Below are positions 1 to 6,159 of a stretch of DNA of 8,530 bases, piece by piece. The notes below the pieces were generated by a model. The model was not told the DNA's origin, made no database searches, and worked only from the letters and a program-made list of their open reading frames with translations. The DNA lies in the NCBI GenBank assembly GCA_945906015.1, contig CAMDQV010000075.1:1-8530 (forward strand), written 5' to 3'. The translations under genes were made by a program, and so were the position numbers. How positions within the stretch are numbered: the first letter of the stretch is position 1; the number at the start of each line of letters is the position of its first letter. The stretch comes from Pedobacter schmidteae. GTDB lineage: Bacteria > Bacteroidota > Bacteroidia > Sphingobacteriales > Sphingobacteriaceae.

Positions 1-781
1 TTCGATGCTCCTTTCCCGTTTTACAATCCAATTCAACCAATGCCATCTTATCCCGATTCTTGTTTGACAAAGCATAGATACAACTATTGTCAGCGCTAAA
101 TGCTACAGGCAAAATGCTGGTTTTGAAATTATTAGTTAAAACAGGACTAAATTTTTTATTTTCACTATCACGATAGAGTAAGGTTTCATTAACCCCATCA
201 CTCGCTATTGCCATACGTAATTTACCGAGAGGATCAGAGTACCACTTCGTTATATTGCCCGGATTCTGAAGTAGTAAGGATAGTTTACCAGATTGAATAT
301 TTAACCTATAGGCATCAAATACTGTAGAATCACGCCTGTTAAGAGCAACTAATACCTGATTATCAAAAGTACGCCCTGTAGTAATTAACCTGATCTTTGC
401 ATAGTTAAAAGGCAATAACTCCCTTTTATTTGTTCCATCAATTTTTACTGCAAATAATCCAGCATCTTTATCTTCAGCACCGCTTTTCAAATAAAGTATC
501 TCATTATTACTTGCCCAAAAATAGTTCGAAATACTGCGGTTACTATCACATGTTAACTGGGTGGTATTTTTGCCATCCCAAGTTTCTACATAAATATGAA
601 TGCGATTATTATCTGGTTTCAGATAGGAAATAAAGTTCCCATCAGGTGATACCAGGAAAGATGTTTTAATAGGCCCACTAAAAAAAAATTCAATTGGAAT
701 TCGCTCAACTGTTCCTTCAAATGAGCAGGACACCAGAGCCAGCAAAACAAATAAAAAAAAGTAATTTCTAATTACCTGCAT
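1..781 (-). CDS. S9-family serine peptidase (prolyl oligopeptidase type), lipoprotein, N-terminal part only
   Basis: An open frame runs leftward from the ATG at 781-779 to the window edge without a stop, giving 260 complete codons; the 3' part of the gene is missing. The product starts with a short basic tip, a hydrophobic run and the lipobox LVSC (Cys19), so it should be a lipoprotein. Residues 28-65 (IPIEFFFSGP, then SPDGNFISYLKPDNNRIHIYV with S45-V65) and 81-100 (NRSISNYFWASNNEILYLKS) match the start of the beta-propeller in dipeptidyl-aminopeptidase/acylaminoacyl-peptidase-like S9 proteins. Further propeller-like strands continue to the edge. The catalytic alpha/beta-hydrolase domain (Ser-Asp-His) would lie beyond position 1 and cannot be seen, so peptidase activity is inferred from the family. 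The gene is divergent from the TPR gene. A degenerate GAAATTTG lies 18 bases upstream of the start, but no clear promoter was found. The family call is fairly sure; the substrate is unknown. Confidence 0.8.
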   Translation of the reverse strand, partial: MQVIRNYFFLFVLLALVSCSFEGTVERIPIEFFFSGPIKTSFLVSPDGNFISYLKPDNNRIHIYVETWDGKNTTQLTCDSNRSISNYFWASNNEILYLKSGAEDKDAGLFAVKIDGTNKRELLPFNYAKIRLITTGRTFDNQVLVALNRRDSTVFDAYRLNIQSGKLSLLLQNPGNITKWYSDPLGKLRMAIASDGVNETLLYRDSENKKFSPVLTNNFKTSILPVAFSADNSCIYALSNKNRDKMALVELDCKTGKEHR

Positions 782-1077
782 TATCCAATAAATTTATTCA
801 AATTTCGCTCAAAAAAAATTAGTCACCTACTCATTGCAGAAAATACTGATAAATGTTACAACGAAAAATTGGTCGTATTACGTTTTGTAACTAATCTTTC
901 AATGTAATGATTTACAATATAATCATAAAAAACCCATCGTAACATTTAAACTACATGGCCAATTTATTGCAATAACATGAGCTAACTGGCCTGAACTTTA
1001 ATTCAGACTTTCAGTCAAATTTAATAGCAATTCCCTTAACTTTAAGGATTCAGAAAATTAAGTATACCAATTAAATC
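782..1077. promoter_or_regulatory. divergent intergenic region with several dyad symmetries
   Basis: These 296 bases lie between the start codons of the S9 peptidase (minus) and TPR protein (plus) genes, so both promoters should be here. I see no convincing ORF or RNA gene. Visible structure: GTTACAA (855-861) facing TTGTAAC (885-891) across 23 bases; TGTAA/TTACA (903-907/912-916); a further GTAAC at 939-943; a perfect 12-base palindrome TTATTGCAATAA (964-975); and CCTTAA-CT-TTAAGG (1034-1047), which is 30 bases before the TPR start. No full Bacteroidetes -33/-7 promoter pair could be assigned for either gene. The dyads may be operator sites, but AT-rich DNA produces such symmetry by chance. 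Confidence 0.5.
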
Positions 1078-2883
1078 ATGAAGAGAATCATCATTTTTCT
1101 TATTCTGATAATTTCCTCTTTAGGACTCAAAGCTCAGCTAAGTTCGGAGGAGGCACTGGCCATGCAATATTTTCAATCAGGCGACTTCGAGAAGGCGGCT
1201 ATACTGTATGAAAAGCTTTTCAACCGAACAAAAAACACAAACTTTTACGATCCGTATTTCAACAGTTTACTAAAGATCAAACAATTTAGTGAGGCTGAAA
1301 AATTATCTCGAAGCTTACTTAAAAGCAATCCAGGCAATTTCACCTATTTAGTTGATATTGGCCGTATTTATCAAGAAAAGGGTAATCAGGAAAAAGCATT
1401 AGAATGGTTTAATACGTTGATAAGAACTATGCCCGCCAATGAGTTTGCTATCAAAGATCTTGCAATAACCTTTTATCGCGCTGAGGCTTATGATTTTTCA
1501 ATTAGAGCTTTCATTACCGGCAGAAAGCTACTCAATAATGAAAATGCTTTTAATTACGACTTGCTCAGTTTGTACCGGTTCCGTAAAGACAAGCCAAATC
1601 TTATTCACGAATATATAAATCTTCTGATTACAAATCCTGAAGCATTACCACAGGCACAAAGTGTTCTTGGAAATATTCTGGAGGGAAGTGAGGATTTTAA
1701 TCAGCTAAGAACATCGATCTTACGCAGGCTTCAAAAGCAGCCACAAAGCATAGTTATGACAGAATTTTTAACCTGGCAATATATCCAGCAAAAAGATTTT
1801 GATATGGCTTTAAGGCAGACATTTGCTTTAGATCGCCGACTTAAAGAAGATGGGAACAGGGTCTTTGACCTTTCCCGTTTACTGATATCCAATCAAGCAT
1901 TCGATCAAGCCATTGAATCATTAAACTATCTGGTATCAAAAGGTGCTGAAAACAACTATTATATCCCAGCTAAAATTGAGCTCCTTAATGTAAAAACAAG
2001 GCAATTAACTTCCATAAAGTTCAGTAAAGAAACTCTGATCAATTTAGAAAATGATTTCAACGCTCTTTTAAACGAATATGGAAGAAGTTCGGGAACAGTA
2101 TTTGCAATACGTCAACTAGCCAATTTGCAGGCATATTATCTCGGAAAACCAGCTGTTGCAGCACAACAATTAGAGAAATTATTAGAAATCAATGGCTTGC
2201 CGCCACATATTATCGGACAAACAAAGTCGGATCTTGGTGATATTTATATCCTTACGGGAGAGGTTTGGGAAGCAGCTCTTTTATATGGCCAACTTGAAAA
2301 AGCTTATGCAAATGAGCCATTAGGACAGGAGGCAAGATACAAGAATGCAAAATTAGCTTATTACCAGGCAGATTTTATATGGGCAAAAGCACAACTTAAT
2401 GTGCTAAAAAGTTCAACCTCCCAATTAATTGCAAATGATGCACTAAACCTTAACCTGATTATTTCGGATAATCTACAAAACGAGACAGATACTGCAGCAC
2501 TCAGAAAGTATGCATATGCAGATCTTATGATTTTTAAAAATCAACCCGATAAAGCATTAACTATACTGGATAGTATACCTATTCTTTATCCAGGAAATTC
2601 ACTTGCCGATGATATTTTCATGGCAAAATCAAAAATTTTTATCAAGAACAATGAGTTCAACCAGGCAATTGAGCAGCTAATCGGAATAATTGAGAATTAT
2701 CCAACAGAACTTTGGGGTGATGATGCGGTATTCATTCTGGCCGATATTTATGAAACAAAATTAAACCAACCGGCTAAAGCACTTGAATTATTTCAAAAAA
2801 TAATTACTGATTTTCCGGGCAGTTTATATGTGATAGAGGCAAGAAAACGTTTCCGTAAACTGAGGGGCGATAAGCTCGGATAA
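1078..2883 (+). CDS. secreted tetratricopeptide-repeat (TPR) protein
   Basis: A 601-residue protein. Residues 1-19 form a signal peptide (KR, a hydrophobic run of isoleucines and leucines, then GLKAQ), with likely cleavage near A19 or Q20, so the protein should act in the periplasm or at the outer membrane. The rest is almost entirely helical repeats. TPR-like units are clear at about 24-50 (YFQSGDFEKAAILYEKLF), 89-119 (GRIYQEKGNQEKALEWFNTL) and 384-412, and at the C-terminus at 507-541 and 546-582. The last two resemble the repeats of BamD/YbgF-like proteins, with spacing phrases such as NYP and DFPGS. There is no catalytic motif; the role is probably as a protein-interaction scaffold, possibly for envelope assembly. 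The ATG at 1078 is supported by the signal peptide that follows at once. It is followed after 45 bases by the DUF4286 gene; that pairing is, from memory, common in Bacteroidetes. Class is sure, precise function unknown. Confidence 0.85.
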   Translation: MKRIIIFLILIISSLGLKAQLSSEEALAMQYFQSGDFEKAAILYEKLFNRTKNTNFYDPYFNSLLKIKQFSEAEKLSRSLLKSNPGNFTYLVDIGRIYQEKGNQEKALEWFNTLIRTMPANEFAIKDLAITFYRAEAYDFSIRAFITGRKLLNNENAFNYDLLSLYRFRKDKPNLIHEYINLLITNPEALPQAQSVLGNILEGSEDFNQLRTSILRRLQKQPQSIVMTEFLTWQYIQQKDFDMALRQTFALDRRLKEDGNRVFDLSRLLISNQAFDQAIESLNYLVSKGAENNYYIPAKIELLNVKTRQLTSIKFSKETLINLENDFNALLNEYGRSSGTVFAIRQLANLQAYYLGKPAVAAQQLEKLLEINGLPPHIIGQTKSDLGDIYILTGEVWEAALLYGQLEKAYANEPLGQEARYKNAKLAYYQADFIWAKAQLNVLKSSTSQLIANDALNLNLIISDNLQNETDTAALRKYAYADLMIFKNQPDKALTILDSIPILYPGNSLADDIFMAKSKIFIKNNEFNQAIEQLIGIIENYPTELWGDDAVFILADIYETKLNQPAKALELFQKIITDFPGSLYVIEARKRFRKLRGDKLG

Positions 2884-2916
2884 AGGCATAAAGAATAATT
2901 TATAAATCCCTATTCC

Positions 2917-2924
2917 TATATTCG
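2917..2924 (+). promoter_or_regulatory. possible -7 promoter element before the DUF4286 gene
   Basis: TATATTCG differs by one base from the Bacteroidetes -7 consensus TAnnTTTG and ends four bases before the ATG at 2929. A transcript from it would begin at or beside the start codon. I found no TTG-type -33 element at the proper distance, so this is weak on its own. It gains some support from the same four-base spacing seen at the better promoter at 6072-6102. The DUF4286 gene may also simply be read through from the TPR gene. Confidence 0.25.
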
Positions 2925-2928
2925 CAAC

Positions 2929-3237
2929 ATGATATTATTTAATATAACCATAATTTTGGATGATGAGATTCATAATGAATGGTTGCACTGGATGAAGACG
3001 AGACAGATTCCGGATGTAATGAATACAGGATGTTTTGTTTCTAACCGCCTGCTTAATGTATTGGACTCTCCAAACGAAGGACTTACCTATTGTGTTCAAT
3101 ACATTTCTGATTCTTTAGAAAAGCTGAATGAGTTCAAACAAAAACATGACCATTCCATTCAGGCTAAACTACCTGAGCAATTCAATAATAAACTTGTACT
3201 ATTTTCAACGGTAATGGAATTTATCGACAATCAATGA
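2929..3237 (+). CDS. DUF4286 family protein
   Basis: A small soluble protein of 102 residues with no signal peptide or membrane segment. The opening MILFNITIILDDEIHNEWLHW, the following phrase around TGCF (residues 34-37), the central segment TYCVQYISDS (54-63) and the end VLFSTVMEFID are what I recognise as DUF4286, a short family mostly from Bacteroidetes with an alpha/beta ferredoxin-like appearance. No enzymatic residues stand out and its biochemical role is not known to me. It lies 45 bases after the TPR gene, and its last codon and stop overlap the rfbC start (ATGA at 3234-3237), which implies translational coupling with RfbC. Family assignment is fairly confident; function is open. Confidence 0.8.
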   Translation: MILFNITIILDDEIHNEWLHWMKTRQIPDVMNTGCFVSNRLLNVLDSPNEGLTYCVQYISDSLEKLNEFKQKHDHSIQAKLPEQFNNKLVLFSTVMEFIDNQ

Positions 3238-3776
3238 ACATACTAACAACAAAAATTAAAGGGCTTTTTTTAATTGAGCCAAAGATTTGGATAGACGACC
3301 GAGGCTATTTTTTTGAAAGCTATAATAAAAAACACTTTGAAGAAGCTGGTATACATGTAGATTTCGTACAGGATAATCAGTCACTTTCACAAAAAGGAAC
3401 CTTAAGAGGCTTACATTCACAGGCTGATCCCCATGCTCAGGGAAAACTTGTTCGTGTAATTCAGGGAAGAGTCATTGATGTTGTGGTTGATATAAGAAAG
3501 AATTCGGAAACCTATGGAGAACATTTGGTGGTGGAGCTTAGCGGAAAAACGAATCAGATGTTTTGGGTACCGCCCGGATTTTTACATGGCTTTGTCACTC
3601 TGGAAGATAATACCATTTTTAGTTACAAAGTTTCAGGACTTTATAATAAATCAGCTGAGTTTGGGGTGCTTTGGAATGATCCTGAATTGAACATAGACTG
3701 GGGAATTTCACAAGATGAAGTGATCTTATCAGAAAAAGACCAGAATCTACCCTTATTTAAAGATCTTTTTTTATAA
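3234..3776 (+). CDS. rfbC: dTDP-4-dehydrorhamnose 3,5-epimerase
   Basis: RfbC/RmlC catalyses the double epimerisation of dTDP-4-keto-6-deoxyglucose at C3 and C5 on the way to dTDP-L-rhamnose, used in surface polysaccharides; it is a cytosolic cupin-fold dimer. The 180-residue length is typical. Visible motifs: RGYFFESY (23-30), FVQDNQS (44-50), LRGLH with the catalytic base His61, QGKLVRV with Lys71, the FWVPPGFLHGFVTLED block (110-125), Tyr131 and Tyr137, and LSEKD ending in Asp169. These positions correspond closely to the known active-site His/Lys/Tyr/Asp set. One oddity is LRGLHSQ, where the family usually has an aromatic residue (Tyr or Phe) after the His. The start overlaps the stop of the DUF4286 gene as ATGA. 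No rmlA, rmlB or rmlD is in the window, so the partner enzymes must be elsewhere, or the product could feed another deoxysugar route. Family call is sure. Confidence 0.95.
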   Translation: MNILTTKIKGLFLIEPKIWIDDRGYFFESYNKKHFEEAGIHVDFVQDNQSLSQKGTLRGLHSQADPHAQGKLVRVIQGRVIDVVVDIRKNSETYGEHLVVELSGKTNQMFWVPPGFLHGFVTLEDNTIFSYKVSGLYNKSAEFGVLWNDPELNIDWGISQDEVILSEKDQNLPLFKDLFL

Positions 3777-3805
3777 CAAAAAAGCAGGAGCAATACTGCG
3801 ACAAT

Positions 3806-3838
3806 AAAAAAAGGGCTTATTCAACTCTACTTAATAAG
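3806..3838 (-). terminator. possible terminator of the OmpA-lipoprotein end of the minus-strand gene run
   Basis: On the minus strand CTTATT (3838-3833) pairs with AATAAG (3821-3816) over an 11-base loop, followed by CCC and then seven Ts (3812-3806). The left arm overlaps the last codons of the OmpA gene. A second small stem (GCAG/CTGC, 3799-3784) followed by six Ts (3783-3778) lies just beyond and could back it up. The stem is AT-rich and weak, so this is tentative. The region separates the convergent rfbC and OmpA genes. Confidence 0.3.
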
Positions 3839-4687
3839 ATTGTAAAGTTCGTCCAGTTTAGGAGAAAGTACAATCTCTATCCGTCTGTTACGACTTCTGA
3901 TGTCTGCATCATTACCCACTTCAATCGGCTGATACTCACCCTTACCAGTAGCTGTTATTCTATTACTTTCTATCTTTTCAGTTTCTGTCAAGAATCTAAC
4001 AACTGAGGTTGCTCTAAGTACGCTTAGGTCCCAGTTATCTTTAACCTGTCCAAGATTCATTACACGCTGGTTATCAGTATGTCCCTCAACTGAAATATTA
4101 ATTTCTGGCTGAGTTTTTAAAACCTTAGCAAGTTCCTGCAAGGCGAGCTTTCCCTTTTCATCAATAATGATGCTGCCACTACTAAACAAAAGCTTATCTG
4201 TAAGAGAAACGTATACTTTTCCATTTTTAATATCCACGCTTAAACCATTTTGCTGAAATCCTAGCAATGCATTCTGCAACTTATTCTTAAGTGCATTTGT
4301 TGCTTCATCTCTTTTGCGTAAAATATCTTCAACTTCTTTTAAACGCGCTTCACGCTTATTTAAATCATCAGAAAGCTTCCTAATTTCAGAAGATGAATTA
4401 GAACGTAATGAAGTATAGCTATCATTAAGTCCTTTTAACTTTTTTTCAAGAGTAGAATTCTTTGCTTCGAGCTCTGTAATCTTTACCTGAAGTATAGCAG
4501 TATCAGATCTCAAACTAACAATCTCACCCTCTAAAGAGTTTATCTTTATTCTTGCTGCTTCCCAACCCAGCGATAAGGAGTCTTTTTGTGCCAATAATGT
4601 ATTCAACTTCTTTGGCGACATAACAACACAAGAAATTAATAAGCTAATAAAAAACAAAGCAAAAGCAGGGACAAATAATTTTCTCAT
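3827..4687 (-). CDS. OmpA-domain lipoprotein with coiled coil
   Basis: A 286-residue outer-membrane lipoprotein by sequence. The tip MRKLF, a hydrophobic run and the lipobox LISC (Cys20) form a type II signal. Residues about 25-145 are rich in K, E, L, S and D with heptad-like spacing and should form a long coiled coil. Residues about 150-275 form an OmpA/Pal/MotB-type peptidoglycan-binding domain: ISVEGHTDNQR (198-208) carries the conserved Asp205, DLSVLRATSVVRFL follows at 220-233, and SRNRRIEIVL (265-274) holds the second contact region. It probably tethers the outer membrane to the cell wall. I chose the ATG at 4687 because it places the signal peptide at the N-terminus and starts 10 bases after the DUF2461 stop; an ATG at 4711 would add eight residues and overlap that gene. 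Fairly sure of the class. Confidence 0.85.
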   Translation of the reverse strand: MRKLFVPAFALFFISLLISCVVMSPKKLNTLLAQKDSLSLGWEAARIKINSLEGEIVSLRSDTAILQVKITELEAKNSTLEKKLKGLNDSYTSLRSNSSSEIRKLSDDLNKREARLKEVEDILRKRDEATNALKNKLQNALLGFQQNGLSVDIKNGKVYVSLTDKLLFSSGSIIIDEKGKLALQELAKVLKTQPEINISVEGHTDNQRVMNLGQVKDNWDLSVLRATSVVRFLTETEKIESNRITATGKGEYQPIEVGNDADIRSRNRRIEIVLSPKLDELYNLIK

Positions 4688-4697
4688 ATCAATAGGT

Positions 4698-5360
4698 TTA
4701 TGAAATAGCATTTCTCAAAAATGCAATAAAAGGGTTCAATTTTGCAAATCCATTTACTATTTGTTCAACAGAACCCGAATTTATAAGTTCTGCATTATTA
4801 AGCTTGTGGCTAAATGTAAAACTCTTCAGTTTCAGGAATTCGATTTCCGGATGATCTTGATCATAGCCTTTTGGGCATGTTTTAAGTTTATATTCGGATT
4901 CGAGGTTCCCATAATACTTCATGAATGAGGGGTCTTCGATGATTAACCGAAAATCGCTTCCATTATAATCAATTTCTTGCCGGATCGCTTTTAAGAGATC
5001 AGCTTCAGGCATCCAGCAGCCTCCGGCAATAAAAGATTCTTCAGGTTGAATATGCAGATAGTATCCGGCTCCACTAAATTTTTTGCCATTTTTTGAAAAG
5101 CCGGCACCAAAATTATTTTTGTAAGGAGTTTTTACCTTGCTGAAACGAACATCTCTATATATTCTCATCACACATTCCTTTGGATCTAACGCGGAGGGAA
5201 TTGCATGGTCAAATTTGGATAGGCCAGTTATAACCTTCCCCGCGAATTCTAGCACATTTAAGCGCGCATCATCATGCCTACTCTTATTAAGTTGGAACCA
5301 ATCACGATTATTATTGGCCGCAAGATCAGTTAAAAACTTAAACGTGTCCGATTTTATCAT
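4698..5360 (-). CDS. DUF2461 family protein (TIGR02453)
   Basis: A soluble protein of 220 residues without signal peptide or membrane helices. The start TFKFLTDLAANNNRDWF (6-22), the block RIYRDVRFSKVKTPYKNNFG (66-85) and the stretch GYYLHIQPEESFIAGGCWMP (99-118) are the hallmarks of DUF2461. This family is widespread in bacteria and also occurs in fungi; I know of no established biochemical activity. The ATG at 5360 is supported because the family motif begins within a few residues of it, although it overlaps the end of the upstream DUF983 gene by 23 bases in another frame. The next gene, the OmpA lipoprotein, begins 10 bases after the stop, so all three are probably co-transcribed. Family sure, role unknown. 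Confidence 0.9.
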   Translation of the reverse strand: MIKSDTFKFLTDLAANNNRDWFQLNKSRHDDARLNVLEFAGKVITGLSKFDHAIPSALDPKECVMRIYRDVRFSKVKTPYKNNFGAGFSKNGKKFSGAGYYLHIQPEESFIAGGCWMPEADLLKAIRQEIDYNGSDFRLIIEDPSFMKYYGNLESEYKLKTCPKGYDQDHPEIEFLKLKSFTFSHKLNNAELINSGSVEQIVNGFAKLNPFIAFLRNAIS

Positions 5361-5745
5361 TCGTATCGTATTCAGGGTAATACTTAATTTTAGGTGTTAG
5401 TAAATGAAGGAAAAGAACCTTTGAATACCGGTAATTAATTGGAGTAAGAACTAAAATAGACAGTAGAATAGTTGTGATATATAACCAGGGAGATTTATCA
5501 TTATCCGTAATCAGGTAAGTAAGTAGGCCTACATTTAACATTTCAGCTACAACAAAGGCATAGCTAACATACATGGCGCCATAAAAATAACCGGGTTCAA
5601 CTTCAAAGCGCATACTACAATTAGAGCAATGCTCATTAGTTTTCTGAAGATTCAAACCATATAACGACCCGGAAAATATCTTTCCCCTTCTGCATCGCGG
5701 ACATTTTGACTTCACTATAGCTTCTAATTGTGATGTTTTTGCCAT
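5338..5745 (-). CDS. DUF983 zinc-ribbon membrane protein
   Basis: A 135-residue protein. A zinc-ribbon-like knuckle is formed by Cys15-x2-Cys18 (KCPRCRRG) and Cys40-x2-Cys43 (HCSNCSMRF). It is followed by the family phrase PGYFYGAMYVSY (51-62) and two hydrophobic helices at about 58-80 and 86-106, then a short polar tail. This is the DUF983 pattern. DUF983 proteins frequently neighbour cytochrome c oxidase genes in proteobacteria and Bacteroidetes, and the gene here follows the oxidase module by position and strand. A role in oxidase assembly is therefore reasonable but is inferred from context. It lies 46 bases after the CSMC gene and overlaps the DUF2461 gene by 23 bases. Confidence 0.85.
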   Translation of the reverse strand: MAKTSQLEAIVKSKCPRCRRGKIFSGSLYGLNLQKTNEHCSNCSMRFEVEPGYFYGAMYVSYAFVVAEMLNVGLLTYLITDNDKSPWLYITTILLSILVLTPINYRYSKVLFLHLLTPKIKYYPEYDTNDKIGHV

Positions 5746-5791
5746 AGAAGATTGGAACTTGGAAAGTCTTAAAAACTAAATAAGAGTAATT

Positions 5792-6067
5792 TTAATTCAA
5801 ATTAATCTTACTGTCCTTAATATTCATAGTAACATTTTTGCGTCTGTATTTTTTATACCAAAGAAACCCTACCCCGGCAATAGCCAAATAGGGTGCAGCC
5901 AGAAGATAGAGAATGCCATTGTTAAGACCCTTACCTTCTGTATTCCCATTTTGTACAGAATTGTCTGCATTAAGGGTACACATTGAACATTGTGCAGACG
6001 CATCAAGTGAGCTCAATGAAGCAACTATTAAAATAAAGCCAACAAGAATTATTCTCAAAGTTCTCAT
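5792..6067 (-). CDS. small CSMC-motif membrane protein in the oxidase cluster
   Basis: A 91-residue protein starting MRTLRIILVG. Residues 1-25 form a Sec signal peptide ending ASA, with likely cleavage before Gln26. The mature protein then begins Q-CSMC (Cys27 and Cys30), a CxxC pair placed at the very start of the exported chain. A short polar stretch of about 20 residues rich in Asn and Gly follows, then one transmembrane helix (about 50-71, ILYLLAAPYLAIAGVGFLWY) and a basic cytoplasmic tail (KKYRRK). This layout would put the CxxC pair on the outer face of the membrane, where copper for the CuA centre is delivered. I recall similar short proteins beside SCO and DUF420 genes in other Bacteroidetes, but know of no described function. 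I prefer the ATG at 6067 to one at 6103, which would add 12 residues ahead of the signal peptide and lie upstream of the likely promoter. Coding call is strong; a metal or redox role is inferred. Confidence 0.8.
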   Translation of the reverse strand: MRTLRIILVGFILIVASLSSLDASAQCSMCTLNADNSVQNGNTEGKGLNNGILYLLAAPYLAIAGVGFLWYKKYRRKNVTMNIKDSKINLN

Positions 6068-6071
6068 ACTA

Positions 6072-6102
6072 CAAAGATATGGTAAATCGAATAGTAAACA
6101 CA
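6072..6102 (-). promoter_or_regulatory. Bacteroidetes-type promoter for the CSMC gene
   Basis: Read on the minus strand, TGTG (6102-6099, one mismatch to TTTG) is followed by exactly 19 bases and then TATCTTTG (6079-6072), a perfect match to the -7 consensus TAnnTTTG. The layout fits the TTTG-N19-TAnnTTTG promoter used by the phylum's primary sigma factor. The -7 element ends four bases before the ATG at 6067, so the start of transcription should fall at or next to the start codon. The 92-base gap after the DUF420 gene, the widest in the minus-strand run, is where an internal promoter would be expected. Confidence 0.65.
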
Positions 6103-6159
6103 TTTATGAGAGCGATTGATCGGTTTTATGATAATCTCTGACACTATTCAGACAATTAT

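Noticed and set aside
430..633. Plus-strand ORF of 67 codons
   Set aside because: It lies opposite the S9 peptidase gene, has no recognisable motif and an odd composition rich in His, Tyr and Cys; it is a shadow frame.
879..887. TACGTTTTG as a plus-strand -7 element for the TPR gene
   Set aside because: The spacing inside the element is one base too long and no -33 element fits upstream.
1016..1023. TAAATTTG on the minus strand as a promoter -7 element for the S9 peptidase gene
   Set aside because: It matches TAnnTTTG, but no -33 element is found at the right distance and it would leave a leader of over 220 bases.
4688..4711. Upstream ATG for the OmpA lipoprotein (eight extra residues)
   Set aside because: It would overlap the DUF2461 gene and displace the lipoprotein signal from the N-terminus.
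5137..5400. Plus-strand ORF of 87 codons opposite DUF2461/DUF983
   Set aside because: The opposite strand carries well-supported family motifs; this frame has none.
6068..6103. N-terminal extension of the CSMC protein
   Set aside because: The extra 12 residues precede a good signal peptide and their codons contain the predicted -7 element.
5913..6119. Plus-strand ORF of 68 codons opposite the CSMC gene
   Set aside because: It is antisense to a protein with a clear signal peptide and membrane helix, and has no features of its own.
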